Below, piece by piece: positions 9,480 through 18,356 of a DNA stretch of 64,000 bases (the stretch's first letter is position 1; every line of letters starts with the position of its first letter). The translations under genes and the position numbers were made by a program. This stretch comes from SPGG2 sp964194625 (GTDB taxonomy: Bacteria; Pseudomonadota; Gammaproteobacteria; Acidiferrobacterales; SPGG2), in NCBI GenBank assembly GCA_964194625.1, contig CAXMNC010000237.1, forward strand, positions 124,001 through 188,000, in the 5' to 3' direction. Under the pieces are notes generated by a model. The model had not been told where the DNA came from, ran no database searches, and saw only the letters and a list, made by a program, of their open reading frames with translations.

Positions 9480-10160
9480 ATGGTGAATGTGCCCGTCGAT
9501 AAACCCACGCTAGTCGACCAGGTCGACGCCTGGCTGCCGCAAACCCAGTGTACCAAGTGCGGTTATCCGCGCTGCCGGCTGTACGCGGAAGCCATCGTGC
9601 ACGGGGAGAGCGACATTAATCAATGCCCGCCAGGCGGGGATGTAACAATCACGGCCTTGGCGGCCTTGCTCGATGTTCCAGCCAAACCACTCAACCGAGA
9701 CTATGGCGAATACAAGCCGCCCGCTCTCGCCATGATAGACGAAGCCCGTTGCATCGGTTGTGCGCTTTGCCTGCCGGCGTGCCCAGTGGATGCGATCCTA
9801 GGTACTACGAAAAAGATGCACACCGTTATTGTTAACGAATGCACGGGTTGTGAACTATGCGTAGCACCATGCCCGGTGGATTGCATCGAATTGGTTGCGG
9901 TCGAAAACACCGCCGATTACCACGACCAGCCGTGGCCAGACTACTCGCGTGAACAAGCTGACCGTGCAAGATCACGTACACACGCACACTTACGTCGATT
10001 GGAACAACAGAACGCGTATTCTAGTGAACGCCATCGAGCGCGGCGCAATCAACCCAGTTTGGCACCAACGAAGGCGAAAATTCGCGACGAAATACATGCA
10101 GCGGTTCAGCGAGTGCGTACGCGCAAACTACGAGATGCATCAAGGGCCGGTCGTGAATGA
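9480..10160 (+). CDS. Standalone RnfB-like ferredoxin (no membrane anchor)
   Basis: Iron-sulfur protein of the RnfB family. It starts directly with the four-cysteine 4Fe-4S domain (CTKCGYPRC, then NQCPPGG). Two bacterial-ferredoxin motifs follow, CIGCALCLPACPVD and CTGCELCVAPCPVD, for three clusters in total. The N-terminal hydrophobic helix of Rnf-complex RnfB is absent, and no rnfA, C, D, G or E gene is nearby, so it is probably a soluble electron carrier and not part of a sodium or proton pump. The basic C-terminal tail after residue 150 is rich in Arg and Lys. It lies between metG and nth. Its partner is unknown; the MutY/Nth cluster is one speculative client. Confidence 0.85.
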   Translation: MVNVPVDKPTLVDQVDAWLPQTQCTKCGYPRCRLYAEAIVHGESDINQCPPGGDVTITALAALLDVPAKPLNRDYGEYKPPALAMIDEARCIGCALCLPACPVDAILGTTKKMHTVIVNECTGCELCVAPCPVDCIELVAVENTADYHDQPWPDYSREQADRARSRTHAHLRRLEQQNAYSSERHRARRNQPSLAPTKAKIRDEIHAAVQRVRTRKLRDASRAGRE

Positions 10161-10169
10161 CATCGCACC

Positions 10170-10805
10170 ATGAATGCTGCCCAACGTCGAGAAATCTTCA
10201 AACGACTCAAGCGTGCTAACCCTGCTCCAACCACCGAGCTTGAATACGGTTCGCCTTTTCAACTATTGGTAGCAGTTATCCTATCCGCCCAGGCTACTGA
10301 CACCAGCGTCAATAAGGCAACCACCGAACTATTTAAGGTCGCGCGCACGCCCGAAAGTATCCTTAAGCTCGGTGTTCGCAACCTCAAGCGCTATATCAAA
10401 ACCATTGGCCTCTACAACACCAAGGCCAGCAACATCATGAAGACCTGTCGAATCTTATTGGAAAAACACGGCGGCAAGGTCCCACGCACACGCCAAGAGC
10501 TGGAGGCGCTATCTGGCGTGGGCCGAAAAACGGCTAACGTTGTCCTCAATACTGCCTTTGGCGAACCAACGATCGCGGTTGATACACACATCTTTCGAGT
10601 CGCAAATCGCACTGGACTCGCACCCGGCAAAACACCCCGGGCAGTCGAAGATCGGCTGTTAGGAGTGGTGCCTAGACACTACCAGATGGGGGCGCATCAC
10701 TGGTTGATTTTACACGGCCGCTATACGTGTATCGCGCGCCAACCCCACTGCGGCCAGTGTGTGATCTATGATTTATGTGAATATCAGGATAAATTAAGTC
10801 CATGA
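10170..10805 (+). CDS. nth: Endonuclease III
   Basis: Bifunctional DNA glycosylase/AP lyase that removes oxidised pyrimidines during base-excision repair. The helix-hairpin-helix motif LSGVGRKTANVVLN carries the catalytic lysine, and the catalytic aspartate is in AVDTHIFRVANR. Four C-terminal cysteines in C-x6-C-x2-C-x5-C spacing (from CIARQPHC) bind the 4Fe-4S cluster. Its 211 residues match the family. The stop codon overlaps the next gene's ATG by four bases, which indicates translational coupling with the FIST-domain gene. Confidence 0.95.
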   Translation: MNAAQRREIFKRLKRANPAPTTELEYGSPFQLLVAVILSAQATDTSVNKATTELFKVARTPESILKLGVRNLKRYIKTIGLYNTKASNIMKTCRILLEKHGGKVPRTRQELEALSGVGRKTANVVLNTAFGEPTIAVDTHIFRVANRTGLAPGKTPRAVEDRLLGVVPRHYQMGAHHWLILHGRYTCIARQPHCGQCVIYDLCEYQDKLSP

Positions 10806-11908
10806 GTCAGCACTTTGTGGCGACCGGGCTCAGTCGAGGCACACGGACGTATCCAGAGCACGCCGCCGATGCAGTAAAAAAGGCGCTCGCGCGGGCAGGT
10901 CTTAGTCATGCCAATGGCGTACTCCTGTTTCTTACGCCGGATTATGCACCTAACCCTGAGCCAGCCCTACGCGCGGCGGCACGTGCCGCTGGCTGCACGC
11001 AAGTCGTCGGCTGCACCGGCGCCGGCGTATTCACCGATGAAGAATGGGTGTTAGACAGCCCTGGGGCAGCCGCCATGGTCTTCGGCGACCCCATCCGCCT
11101 GACGCTGCCCACGGCCAACGGATCCCCTGGGCAGGCCATTCTTAGTCTGTCGACACCCTCTGGGCTAACCGCTGACTGGCTGGACATCACCACCCCACGG
11201 ATAGGGGCGGTTTCGGCTGACCTCGAAGGTGAGGGGCCGTTTAAGGTTTGGAGCGGTAGTCGCGTTGCTGATGGTGGTTGCGTTGAGGTCGTTATCGATG
11301 GAGCCGAAACCGCCATCAACACATCACAAGGAGTAAGGGCGCTAACATCTCCAATCGAGGTTGCCGAAGTCCACGGTTATGACGTACTTCGCCTGGGCAA
11401 TTATCCAGCGCTCAATGTTCTCGTTAAGGCGCTACCGGTTGGCGTACGTGAAATGAAACGCATACCGTTACACCTCATCATGGGTGGCGTCACGTTCGGC
11501 GACCCCAGCACCGCGATTCGCGATGGCCGCTACCGCCTGAATCACATTGTGTCCGCAAACCTCAATGACCAGTCGATCACACTGTCACGTCCGCTGAATC
11601 GAGGCGAGCGTTTGTTCTGGGCGATGCGTGATGCACTTGCGGCTGAACGTGACATGCGCTCGGTGATAGAAAACACGCGCCGCGCACTCGCCGACCACCC
11701 GGACCTTGCCCTGCTGTTCCCTTGCATGGGTCGAGGACCTAATTTCTTTGGCAACCGAGATCGTGACCTGGAGCTCGTGAAGGAATACTTTCCTAAGCTA
11801 CCCGTCATCGGCATCTATGGAAACGGCGAGATCGGGCCCTTGGACGAAACGAACCACTTGTATCAGTATTCGGTCGTGCTCGGCCTCGTCCGCGCTTGTA
11901 AACCTTAA
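10802..11908 (+). CDS. FIST-domain protein (FIST_N plus FIST_C)
   Basis: FIST proteins are predicted sensors of small ligands, possibly amino acids, often linked to signal-transduction pathways. Recognised here from the N-terminal half with GCTGAGVFTDEE and the C-terminal half ending in LLFPCMGRG and the IGIYGNGEIGP segment, which are typical of the family. There is no attached kinase, GGDEF or methyl-accepting domain and no signal peptide, so it would be a free-standing cytosolic protein. It overlaps nth by 4 nt and is followed 9 nt later by a DUF1841 gene. The ligand is unknown. Confidence 0.82.
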   Translation: MSQHFVATGLSRGTRTYPEHAADAVKKALARAGLSHANGVLLFLTPDYAPNPEPALRAAARAAGCTQVVGCTGAGVFTDEEWVLDSPGAAAMVFGDPIRLTLPTANGSPGQAILSLSTPSGLTADWLDITTPRIGAVSADLEGEGPFKVWSGSRVADGGCVEVVIDGAETAINTSQGVRALTSPIEVAEVHGYDVLRLGNYPALNVLVKALPVGVREMKRIPLHLIMGGVTFGDPSTAIRDGRYRLNHIVSANLNDQSITLSRPLNRGERLFWAMRDALAAERDMRSVIENTRRALADHPDLALLFPCMGRGPNFFGNRDRDLELVKEYFPKLPVIGIYGNGEIGPLDETNHLYQYSVVLGLVRACKP

Positions 11909-11917
11909 GAGGACAAC

Positions 11918-12355
11918 ATGTCATTCGGGGGTGGGCGCGGTGAAATGCGCCAAGTGTTCTTTCGCGCTTGGCGCGCCTTTCGCCAAGAACACCCACTAGC
12001 CGGCATTGAGAAGATCGCGGTGGAAGTAGCATTGCGCCATCCCGAATATCATTCGGTGCTAGAGAATCCGCAGTCTTTTCAAGATCGGGACTATTTGCCA
12101 GACTTCGGCGAAACTAACCCCTTTTTACATATGGGTTTACACATCGCCATTGAGGAACAGATTACTAGCAACCGCCCGCCGGGGGTCATAGATATCTATC
12201 AAGCACTACGCGAGCGTTTCGATGATTCCCATATGGTTGAGCACCAGATGATGGACTGTTTGGCAGAAGCCTTGTGGCGGGCCCAGCGCGATGGATGTGA
12301 GCCATCAGAGGAAGACTATCTAGCGTGCTTGCGACGGCAGGCCGACTCTGAATAG
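11918..12355 (+). CDS. DUF1841 family protein
   Basis: Small soluble protein of a proteobacterial family of unknown function, recognised by the RQVFFRAWRAFR start, the NPFLHMGLHIAIEEQ core (a conserved histidine-containing helix) and the VEHQMMDCLAEALW C-terminal helix. The whole 145-residue chain looks helical. It lies 9 nt after the FIST gene with AAGAGGACA just upstream of the ATG, so it is the last gene of the metG-rnfB-nth-FIST run. No catalytic assignment is possible from sequence. Confidence 0.85.
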   Translation: MSFGGGRGEMRQVFFRAWRAFRQEHPLAGIEKIAVEVALRHPEYHSVLENPQSFQDRDYLPDFGETNPFLHMGLHIAIEEQITSNRPPGVIDIYQALRERFDDSHMVEHQMMDCLAEALWRAQRDGCEPSEEDYLACLRRQADSE

Positions 12356-12534
12356 ATTGCCGGCCCATAAGCAGGAACTTTGACAGGCATCTCTAGTCAC
12401 AAAGGGAATGCCATCTCACGATAGCCCGTTCCTTTTATAACAAACTTGTGGGAGTATCGTGCAAACTCTAAGCCGCTGTATTTAGGTACTGTTACATTGA
12501 GCCCCCTAACCACCGCCCCGCTGGACTCGTAGCT

Positions 12535-13536
12535 ATGCAAGACATGGTAATACCAATAACAATTGCCAAGCGTTCGGAAGAGAGTCAAAGTTTTACACGT
12601 CACCTACACGCCCACGGCCTCGGACCCCTGCGCCGTGCGAACTTGAGCGAATTGCAGATCAACGTTGGCCGCCTATGCAATCAAGCATGTAACCACTGCC
12701 ACGTGGATGCTGGCCCCAACCGCAAAGAGATTATGACGTGGGAAACGATGGAACGGATCCTGCGATGGGCAGAATCTGTTGCTATTGCCCGGGTCGATAT
12801 CACGGGCGGCGCGCCGGAGATGAACCCAAACTTTCGGCGTTTTATCGCTGCTTTTATCGCAATGGAAGCTGAAGTTATCTCGCGCTGCAATCTCACGGTG
12901 CTTTTTGAGCCGGGCCAGGAAGACTTGGCCAGTTGGTATGCTGAGCGCCAGATAACATTAGCGTGTTCATTGCCTTGTTACAGTAAGAAAAACGTCGATG
13001 CACAGCGAGGCCGGGGAGTATTCGACAAAAGCATCGCGGCATTGCAACAATTGAACAAGCATGGCTACGGGATCAACGAGGTGCTTACCCTTGATCTTGT
13101 CTACAATCCCGGGGGCGCGAGCTTACCGCCACCCCAGCCCAAGCTCGAAGCAGAGTATAAACAACGTCTGTTCGATGACTTCGGAATCCGATTCAATCGC
13201 TTGTTGACGATCACCAATCTGCCAATCAATCGTTTCGCCCATTACCTGGACCGGACAGGGCAACGCCAGACGTACCAGAAGCTCCTTACCGACAACTTCA
13301 ATACTGACACTGTGCCGGGCCTCATGTGTCGACACCTGCTAAGCGTCGATTGGCGCGCGCGTGTCTATGATTGTGATTTCAACCAGATGCTTGATCTGCC
13401 GCTCGGTACTCGACCACATCGTTATTTGTGGGAGATCGAAGTGAACGGCCTCACGGATAGTGCAATCAGCGTAGGCCCGCATTGCTTTGGATGCACGGCC
13501 GGTAGCGGTAGCAGTTGTGGTGGATCCTTGGTCTGA
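12535..13536 (+). CDS. arsS: Arsenosugar biosynthesis radical SAM protein ArsS
   Basis: Radical SAM enzyme proposed to transfer the deoxyadenosyl group onto dimethylarsenite in arsenosugar synthesis. The SAM-cluster motif CNQACNHC (C-x3-C-x2-C) is near residue 43. It is followed by the family-specific DITGGAPEMNP segment, a DUF3641-like C-terminal half, and extra cysteines near the end (HCFGCTAGSGSSCGG) that suit an auxiliary cluster or substrate site. It converges on two glycosyltransferase genes that belong to families curated as arsenosugar-associated. No arsM methyltransferase is present in the window, so the arsenic substrate would have to come from elsewhere in the genome. The start may be 12535 or the ATG at 12544; no strong ribosome site decides. 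Confidence 0.86.
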   Translation: MQDMVIPITIAKRSEESQSFTRHLHAHGLGPLRRANLSELQINVGRLCNQACNHCHVDAGPNRKEIMTWETMERILRWAESVAIARVDITGGAPEMNPNFRRFIAAFIAMEAEVISRCNLTVLFEPGQEDLASWYAERQITLACSLPCYSKKNVDAQRGRGVFDKSIAALQQLNKHGYGINEVLTLDLVYNPGGASLPPPQPKLEAEYKQRLFDDFGIRFNRLLTITNLPINRFAHYLDRTGQRQTYQKLLTDNFNTDTVPGLMCRHLLSVDWRARVYDCDFNQMLDLPLGTRPHRYLWEIEVNGLTDSAISVGPHCFGCTAGSGSSCGGSLV

Positions 13537-13552
13537 GAAACGAACTCGCGAT

Positions 13553-14227
13553 TCAGTAGAGGCTATCGGCGTAATTTGTGGTGTTGCCAGCGAGGAGGTT
13601 GTAGAGAAACTTTCGCAACGGCTCGTATTGATGCGCGATGATCCAAAGATCGTCACCCGTATCGATATCTGTTAGTTTTGGTAACACCTCAAAAGTAATG
13701 CCGAGCTGTTGCCCGCGCAGCAAGGTGGTCTCGACGACCCGGCTTTCGCCCCACTCAATGTGTTCAAATAAGGCACCTGGTGCCTGCTGTAATCCAATGA
13801 AATAATAACCGCCGTCTTCGGTCGGCCCTATAACATTGTCCCCGCGCGCAAGTTTCTCGTGAGCGAGCTCAAGGATGGCTCCTTGGCAATGAGGTACGTC
13901 GCACCCCAAGACACCGGCAGCGCCACTTCGCTCAATGCCCTGACGCAGAGCCGTTAACATCCTGAGCCCCAGATCCCCGTCCGCCTGCGTTGCCAAATGG
14001 AGACGAAATTTCTCCGCCAAGCGACGAAAAAGCGGATGATCCGTGCCCGGCGCACCATAAAGATACACATCGCTGGGCCAGTTAGTCGCCGCCAATTTTG
14101 CCGTATCACGAATAAGAAACTCGGCGATTTGCGCCGCTTGTTTGGGGTTGTAGTCCGGCTGCAAGCGAGTTTTGACCTCGCCCGGAATCGGCTGTTTGGC
14201 AAGAAGAATTAGGTCGGGAGATTTCAT
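13553..14227 (-). CDS. DUF2064 / TIGR04282-type glycosyltransferase
   Basis: Nucleotide-sugar transferase-like protein of the family often annotated as arsenosugar biosynthesis glycosyltransferase. Visible signatures are the N-terminal LLAKQPIPGEVKTRL (nucleotide-binding lysine and arginine), GCDVPH for metal binding and the GPTEDGGYYFIGL block. It starts 3 nt after the stop of the partner glycosyltransferase, so the two form an operon. It ends 16 nt from the convergent arsS stop. Substrate specificity is inferred only from this neighbourhood. Confidence 0.85.
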   Translation of the reverse strand: MKSPDLILLAKQPIPGEVKTRLQPDYNPKQAAQIAEFLIRDTAKLAATNWPSDVYLYGAPGTDHPLFRRLAEKFRLHLATQADGDLGLRMLTALRQGIERSGAAGVLGCDVPHCQGAILELAHEKLARGDNVIGPTEDGGYYFIGLQQAPGALFEHIEWGESRVVETTLLRGQQLGITFEVLPKLTDIDTGDDLWIIAHQYEPLRKFLYNLLAGNTTNYADSLY

Positions 14228-14230
14228 CGT

Positions 14231-14974
14231 CTATCGCGCGTCTGCGTAAAGACGCGCCACAGTCTTGGGGGCAACACCCAACCAATAAAGCAAACGCAGG
14301 AACCACATAAGTATCACGGTTCGGATGATCCCATGCTGTCGCCAGCGGCGCGTAGATGCCCTCACCTGCTTGCGAATCAGGGCGGGAGGACCTACCCATC
14401 TTAAACGTTTGCAGAATTCCACGTCCTCCATCAGCGCCATGGACGCATAACCGTCAAGCATTCTGAAGACATCGCGCCGCACAAAGATCGCTTGATCACC
14501 AGTGGCGATACCAGTTAGAGCCGAGCGCATATTCATACACCCTTCGATGACGCGAAAGATTACAGCATCATCATCGAGGCGCATATCGAACCGCCCCCAA
14601 GATGCGCCTCGTTTAATCGCTTCACGGACACTGTCCATGGCTGAATCTGGCAAGCGGGCATCGACGTGCAAGAACAACAGGACATCGGATTGCGCCTGCA
14701 ATGCACCTGCATTCATCTGTAGCGCCCGGGAACGAGGCGCTACCGTAAAGCCAAAGATAGATTTGGCTTGGCTTTTTTGTCCGATAAACCGACGAACGAC
14801 GTCCCCGGTAGTGTCATCACTTCCACCGTCGACAATAATGACCTCATTGGGCATGTCGTATCGGTATAGGGCCTGTAGGCCAGCTTCGACCTGAATAGCC
14901 TCGTTGAGAACAGGCATGATGATGGCCACGGTAGGTTCTCGATCTCGCCTGTCGCCCACGTCAACCTCCATCAA
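14231..14974 (-). CDS. Family 2 glycosyltransferase (TIGR04283 type)
   Basis: GT-A fold glycosyltransferase with VAIIMPVLNE at the N-terminus, VDGGSDDTT for nucleotide-sugar binding, and the metal-binding LHVDARLP. A C-terminal hydrophobic segment (IIRTVILMWFLRLLYWLGV) may associate with the membrane. The 247-residue size fits the TIGR04283 group that co-occurs with ArsS. It is the first gene of a two-gene operon with the DUF2064 protein. A sugar donor and acceptor cannot be assigned from sequence. Confidence 0.85.
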   Translation of the reverse strand: MMEVDVGDRRDREPTVAIIMPVLNEAIQVEAGLQALYRYDMPNEVIIVDGGSDDTTGDVVRRFIGQKSQAKSIFGFTVAPRSRALQMNAGALQAQSDVLLFLHVDARLPDSAMDSVREAIKRGASWGRFDMRLDDDAVIFRVIEGCMNMRSALTGIATGDQAIFVRRDVFRMLDGYASMALMEDVEFCKRLRWVGPPALIRKQVRASTRRWRQHGIIRTVILMWFLRLLYWLGVAPKTVARLYADAR

Positions 14975-15014
14975 TCTAAAAAACCTGTGAACCTAGTTAC
15001 TCCACGCTCCCATC

Positions 15015-16229
15015 TCAATGCCGTTGCTTTTGCGCCGCCAAGCGCATACGCAATGCGTTAAGCTTGATAAAACCATCCGCGTCACGCTGATCATAGGCCC
15101 CAGCATCTTCCTCAAAGGTAACAACGTCGGCATCGAATAAGCTGTCCTTTTCTGAACGCCTGCCAACGACCATTGTGTTCCCCTTGTAGAGCTTTAGGCG
15201 TACATGGCCATTGACGTACTCTTGGGACGCATCAATTGCTGACTGCAATATTTTGCGTTCGGGACTCCACCAGTAGCCATTGTAAATAATGCTGGCATAA
15301 CGCGGCATTAATTCATCCTTTAGGTGCATCACTTCCCGATCAAGCGTGATCGATTCAATCGCTCGATGAGCCTTAAGCAGGATGGTGCCACCGGGCGTCT
15401 CGTAACAACCGCGTGACTTCATACCGACATAGCGATTCTCGACGATATCGATACGCCCGATCCCATTTCGTCCCGCCAAGTCATTGAGTGTGGTTAGTAA
15501 CGAGGCCGGCGTCATCGATTCTCCATTGAGCGCTACCGCATTACCGCGTTCGAATGTTAGCTCAACGCACGTTGTTTGGTCGGGCGCAGTTTCTGGTGAC
15601 ACGGTTCGGGACCACATGCTATCGTCGGGTTCAATCCACGGGTCCTCAAGCACGCCACCTTCATACGAGATGTGTAACAGGGTGGCATCCATGGAGTAAG
15701 GTGATTCGTTGCCCCGCTTTTTTTCGACCGGGATACCGTGCTCTTGCGCATAGGCAAGCAGCTTCTCGCGTGATGTCAGATCCCATTCTCGCCAAGGTGC
15801 GATCACGTGTATATCGGGTTTCAGCGCATAAGCCCCAAGCTCAAAGCGCACTTGATCGTTACCCTTGCCGGTTGCGCCGTGGGCGATTGCATCAGCGCCT
15901 GTTTCGGTTGCAATTTCTATCAGACGCTTGGCGATCAACGGCCTCGCAATTGCCGTCCCCAGTAAGTACTCACCCTCATAGAGGGTATTGGCGCGGAACA
16001 TGGGAAACACAAAATCACGTACAAATTCTTCCTTGAGGTCCTCGATATAGACTTCTTTTGCCCCGAAACGATGGGCCTTTTCTCGCGCGACCTCGATCTC
16101 CTCACCTTGTCCGATATCAGCGGTGAACGTGACTACCTCACAGCCGTAGGCATCCTGCAGCCATTTCAGTATGACTGACGTGTCGAGACCACCAGAGTAC
16201 GCAAGAACGACTTTTTTGATCGCAGCCAT
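15015..16229 (-). CDS. argG: Argininosuccinate synthase
   Basis: Joins citrulline and aspartate with ATP to give argininosuccinate, the penultimate step of arginine synthesis. The PP-loop AYSGGLDTS is at the N-terminus; HGATGKGNDQVRFE and the citrulline/aspartate-binding SPYSMDATLLHISYEGGVLEDPW follow in normal order. I prefer the ATG at 16229, giving 404 residues, over a TTG three codons upstream. It lies on the opposite strand from argD and argF, about 1-2 kb away, with a membrane-protein gene in between. Confidence 0.96.
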   Translation of the reverse strand: MAAIKKVVLAYSGGLDTSVILKWLQDAYGCEVVTFTADIGQGEEIEVAREKAHRFGAKEVYIEDLKEEFVRDFVFPMFRANTLYEGEYLLGTAIARPLIAKRLIEIATETGADAIAHGATGKGNDQVRFELGAYALKPDIHVIAPWREWDLTSREKLLAYAQEHGIPVEKKRGNESPYSMDATLLHISYEGGVLEDPWIEPDDSMWSRTVSPETAPDQTTCVELTFERGNAVALNGESMTPASLLTTLNDLAGRNGIGRIDIVENRYVGMKSRGCYETPGGTILLKAHRAIESITLDREVMHLKDELMPRYASIIYNGYWWSPERKILQSAIDASQEYVNGHVRLKLYKGNTMVVGRRSEKDSLFDADVVTFEEDAGAYDQRDADGFIKLNALRMRLAAQKQRH

Positions 16230-16408
16230 GTTGACCAAGTTTCACATGTAGGTGATGGGAACGTGGAAACGATTATAGATGGGTATTCGAATCTTGTAAC
16301 TTGCAAACCCACCAGGAGCGCCAGGTTCGCTTGAAATCGAGCCAGAACTGCCTTAGGCTAGATCCCTAACAATTCCACTCAACGATCCGTTCCGAGAGGA
16401 AAACAACC

Positions 16409-17035
16409 ATGAAAAACCCGCTGGACTCCATTTGGGGTACGATCATTGCCGGTTTGGTCCTAATCGTCATCTTGTACTTTTTTGCAAGTGGATTTCTAAG
16501 AATGCCAGCAGAAACAGAATTTAGTCCGCGGGCGCTGGAACTAGCGCTCGACCGATGGCTGCACATTCTGGCAGGCATTACGTGGATCGGCTTGCTGTAT
16601 TACTTTAACTTTGTACAAGTGCCGGGCCTAGGCCAAGCGAAAGCTGATGGTACGGCGGCTGGTATCACCAAACACATCGCGCCACGCGCATTGCTGTGGT
16701 TCCGCTGGGCGGCGGCCGCCACTTGGATTACTGGGGCGTATTACTTGATCCGCTTTCCGGGCCATAGTTTTATGGACGCCTTTACCTTGCAAGGCGGATC
16801 GGCCTATATCGGCATTGGTGCGTGGCTTGGCACCATCATGCTGTTCAACGTATGGGTACTGATCTGGCCTAACCAGAAAAAGGTCCTCGGTTTTGTCACC
16901 GCCAGTGATGAAGAAAAGGCTAAAGCGGCGCGCGTTGCGTTACTGGCTTCGCGTTCCAATACCATGCTTTCGATCCCAATGCTGTTTTTCATGATTGCCG
17001 GGGCTCACGCACATGGGGCAGGTGTCTTCGGATAA
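16409..17035 (+). CDS. Urate-oxidase-like (PuuD/DUF989 family) membrane protein
   Basis: Integral membrane protein of 208 residues resembling the N-terminal membrane part of the PuuD-type urate oxidase. Four or five hydrophobic spans are visible: around residues 10-30, 50-68, 95-112, 122-150 and 185-200. Conserved histidines and tryptophans are present in RWLHILAGITWIGLLYYFNF and at the C-terminus (AGAHAHGAG). The cytochrome c domain of full-length PuuD is missing. AGAGGAAAACAACC precedes the ATG as a good ribosome site. No purine-catabolism genes are nearby, so urate as substrate is uncertain. Confidence 0.75.
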   Translation: MKNPLDSIWGTIIAGLVLIVILYFFASGFLRMPAETEFSPRALELALDRWLHILAGITWIGLLYYFNFVQVPGLGQAKADGTAAGITKHIAPRALLWFRWAAAATWITGAYYLIRFPGHSFMDAFTLQGGSAYIGIGAWLGTIMLFNVWVLIWPNQKKVLGFVTASDEEKAKAARVALLASRSNTMLSIPMLFFMIAGAHAHGAGVFG

Positions 17036-17058
17036 CGACGACCGACCCTAAAGTTGTC

Positions 17059-17087
17059 AGCCCGGTCTATGAGCGGGCTTTCTGTTT
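17059..17087 (+). terminator. Rho-independent terminator after the PuuD-like gene
   Basis: Arms AGCCCG (17059-17064) and CGGGCT (17074-17079) enclose a 9-nt loop and are followed by TTCTGTTT. It lies 24 nt after the stop of the membrane-protein gene. Confidence 0.7.
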
Positions 17088-17141
17088 GGACATCTGTATG
17101 TTTAGGATTTAGAATTTCTGCTGATCTTTGCGATCAACGAT

Positions 17142-17174
17142 AGCGCCCTGCCTGCAGGGCGCTTTCGATTTCTT
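17142..17174 (+). terminator. Terminator-like hairpin directly before the argD start
   Basis: Arms AGCGCCCTG (17142-17150) and CAGGGCGCT (17155-17163) form a perfect 9-bp stem with a CCTG loop, followed by the T-rich tail TTCGATTTCTT, which runs straight into the ATG of argD at 17175. This leaves no room for a normal ribosome site. It may terminate upstream transcripts or control argD by attenuation or start-site masking. Confidence 0.6.
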
Positions 17175-18356
17175 ATGACACACGAACCGCTCATGCAAAC
17201 CTACGCTCGGTCCCCGGTGTCCTTTGTGCGCGGCCAGGGCGCACGACTATGGGACAGTGACGATAGAGAGTACCTCGACGCGATTTCTGGCATCGCCGTG
17301 TGCGCGCTCGGACACTGTCATCCGGCCGTAACTAGAGCCCTGTGCGAACAGGCCAGCAAGCTTGTCCATACTTCCAACCTGTTCGGAATCACACTACAAC
17401 AACAACTCGCCGAGCGTTTGTGTCAGCTCTCCCACATGAAGAGCGCGTTTTTCTGTAACTCCGGGGCTGAAGCCGTCGAAGCGGCTATAAAGCTTGCCCG
17501 TCTTTATGGTCACCGCCGCAAGATTCGCAATCCTTCGATTATCGTCGTAGAAGACAGTTTTCATGGCCGCACAATGGCGACGCTATCGGCGACTGGCAAT
17601 CGCAAGGTTCACGCTGGATTTGAACCGCTAGTACAAGGCTTTCGTCGCGTCCCGTATGACGATCTCCAGGCAGTACGGCAGGTTGCACAGCATGCCAACG
17701 ATGTCGTGGCGGTGCTGGTTGAACCTATCCTCGGCGAAGGGGGAATCGTAATTCCCCAGCCCGATTATCTAAACGGCCTACGTGCTCTGTGCGATGAACA
17801 CCATTGGTTGCTTTTGCTCGACGAGGTACAAACGGGGTTGTGTCGAACCGGCAAGTGGTTTGCACATCAACACAACGGCATTCATCCCGATGTGATGAGT
17901 CTCGCCAAACCGCTTGGCAATGGCCTACCCATTGGTGCTTGCCTCGCACGTGGTGACGCGGCAGAAGTCTTCCAACCGGGCAATCATGGCTCTACGTTCG
18001 GTGGTAATCCACTGGCCTGTCGGGTTGCCTTGGCGGTCCTCGAGGTAATGGAGAGCGAAGGGCTTGCCGATCGTGCTGCAAATCTGGGCCAGCGAATGCT
18101 AAGTTCCTTAAGCGAAGCTTTGAACAACGTAGCCGGCGTCAGAGAGGTACGCGGCCAAGGCCTCATGTTGGCAGTCGAACTTGATAGGCCCTGCGGTAAA
18201 CTCGTGACTGCTGCGCTTGAACGCGGCTTGCTGATTAACGTGACCGTAGAGAACGTGGTTCGCCTGTTACCACCCCTGATTATCACAGAAGAACAGGCTG
18301 ATCAGATCTCCCGTACTGTTTCCGAACTCGTTAAGGAGTTCTTGGGGTCGGCGTGA
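17175..18356 (+). CDS. argD: Acetylornithine aminotransferase
   Basis: PLP-dependent transaminase converting N-acetylglutamate semialdehyde to N-acetylornithine; it may also serve in lysine synthesis. Fold-type I features include the FCNSGAEAVEAAIKLAR phosphate-binding region, LLLDEVQTGLCRTG with the PLP-stacking Asp, the Schiff-base lysine in SLAKPLGNGLPIG and the STFGGNPLAC loop. The ATG at 17175 follows a hairpin; the ATG at 17193 is an alternative that would still preserve TYARSPVSFVRG. Its stop overlaps the argF GTG start by 4 nt. Confidence 0.94.
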   Translation: MTHEPLMQTYARSPVSFVRGQGARLWDSDDREYLDAISGIAVCALGHCHPAVTRALCEQASKLVHTSNLFGITLQQQLAERLCQLSHMKSAFFCNSGAEAVEAAIKLARLYGHRRKIRNPSIIVVEDSFHGRTMATLSATGNRKVHAGFEPLVQGFRRVPYDDLQAVRQVAQHANDVVAVLVEPILGEGGIVIPQPDYLNGLRALCDEHHWLLLLDEVQTGLCRTGKWFAHQHNGIHPDVMSLAKPLGNGLPIGACLARGDAAEVFQPGNHGSTFGGNPLACRVALAVLEVMESEGLADRAANLGQRMLSSLSEALNNVAGVREVRGQGLMLAVELDRPCGKLVTAALERGLLINVTVENVVRLLPPLIITEEQADQISRTVSELVKEFLGSA

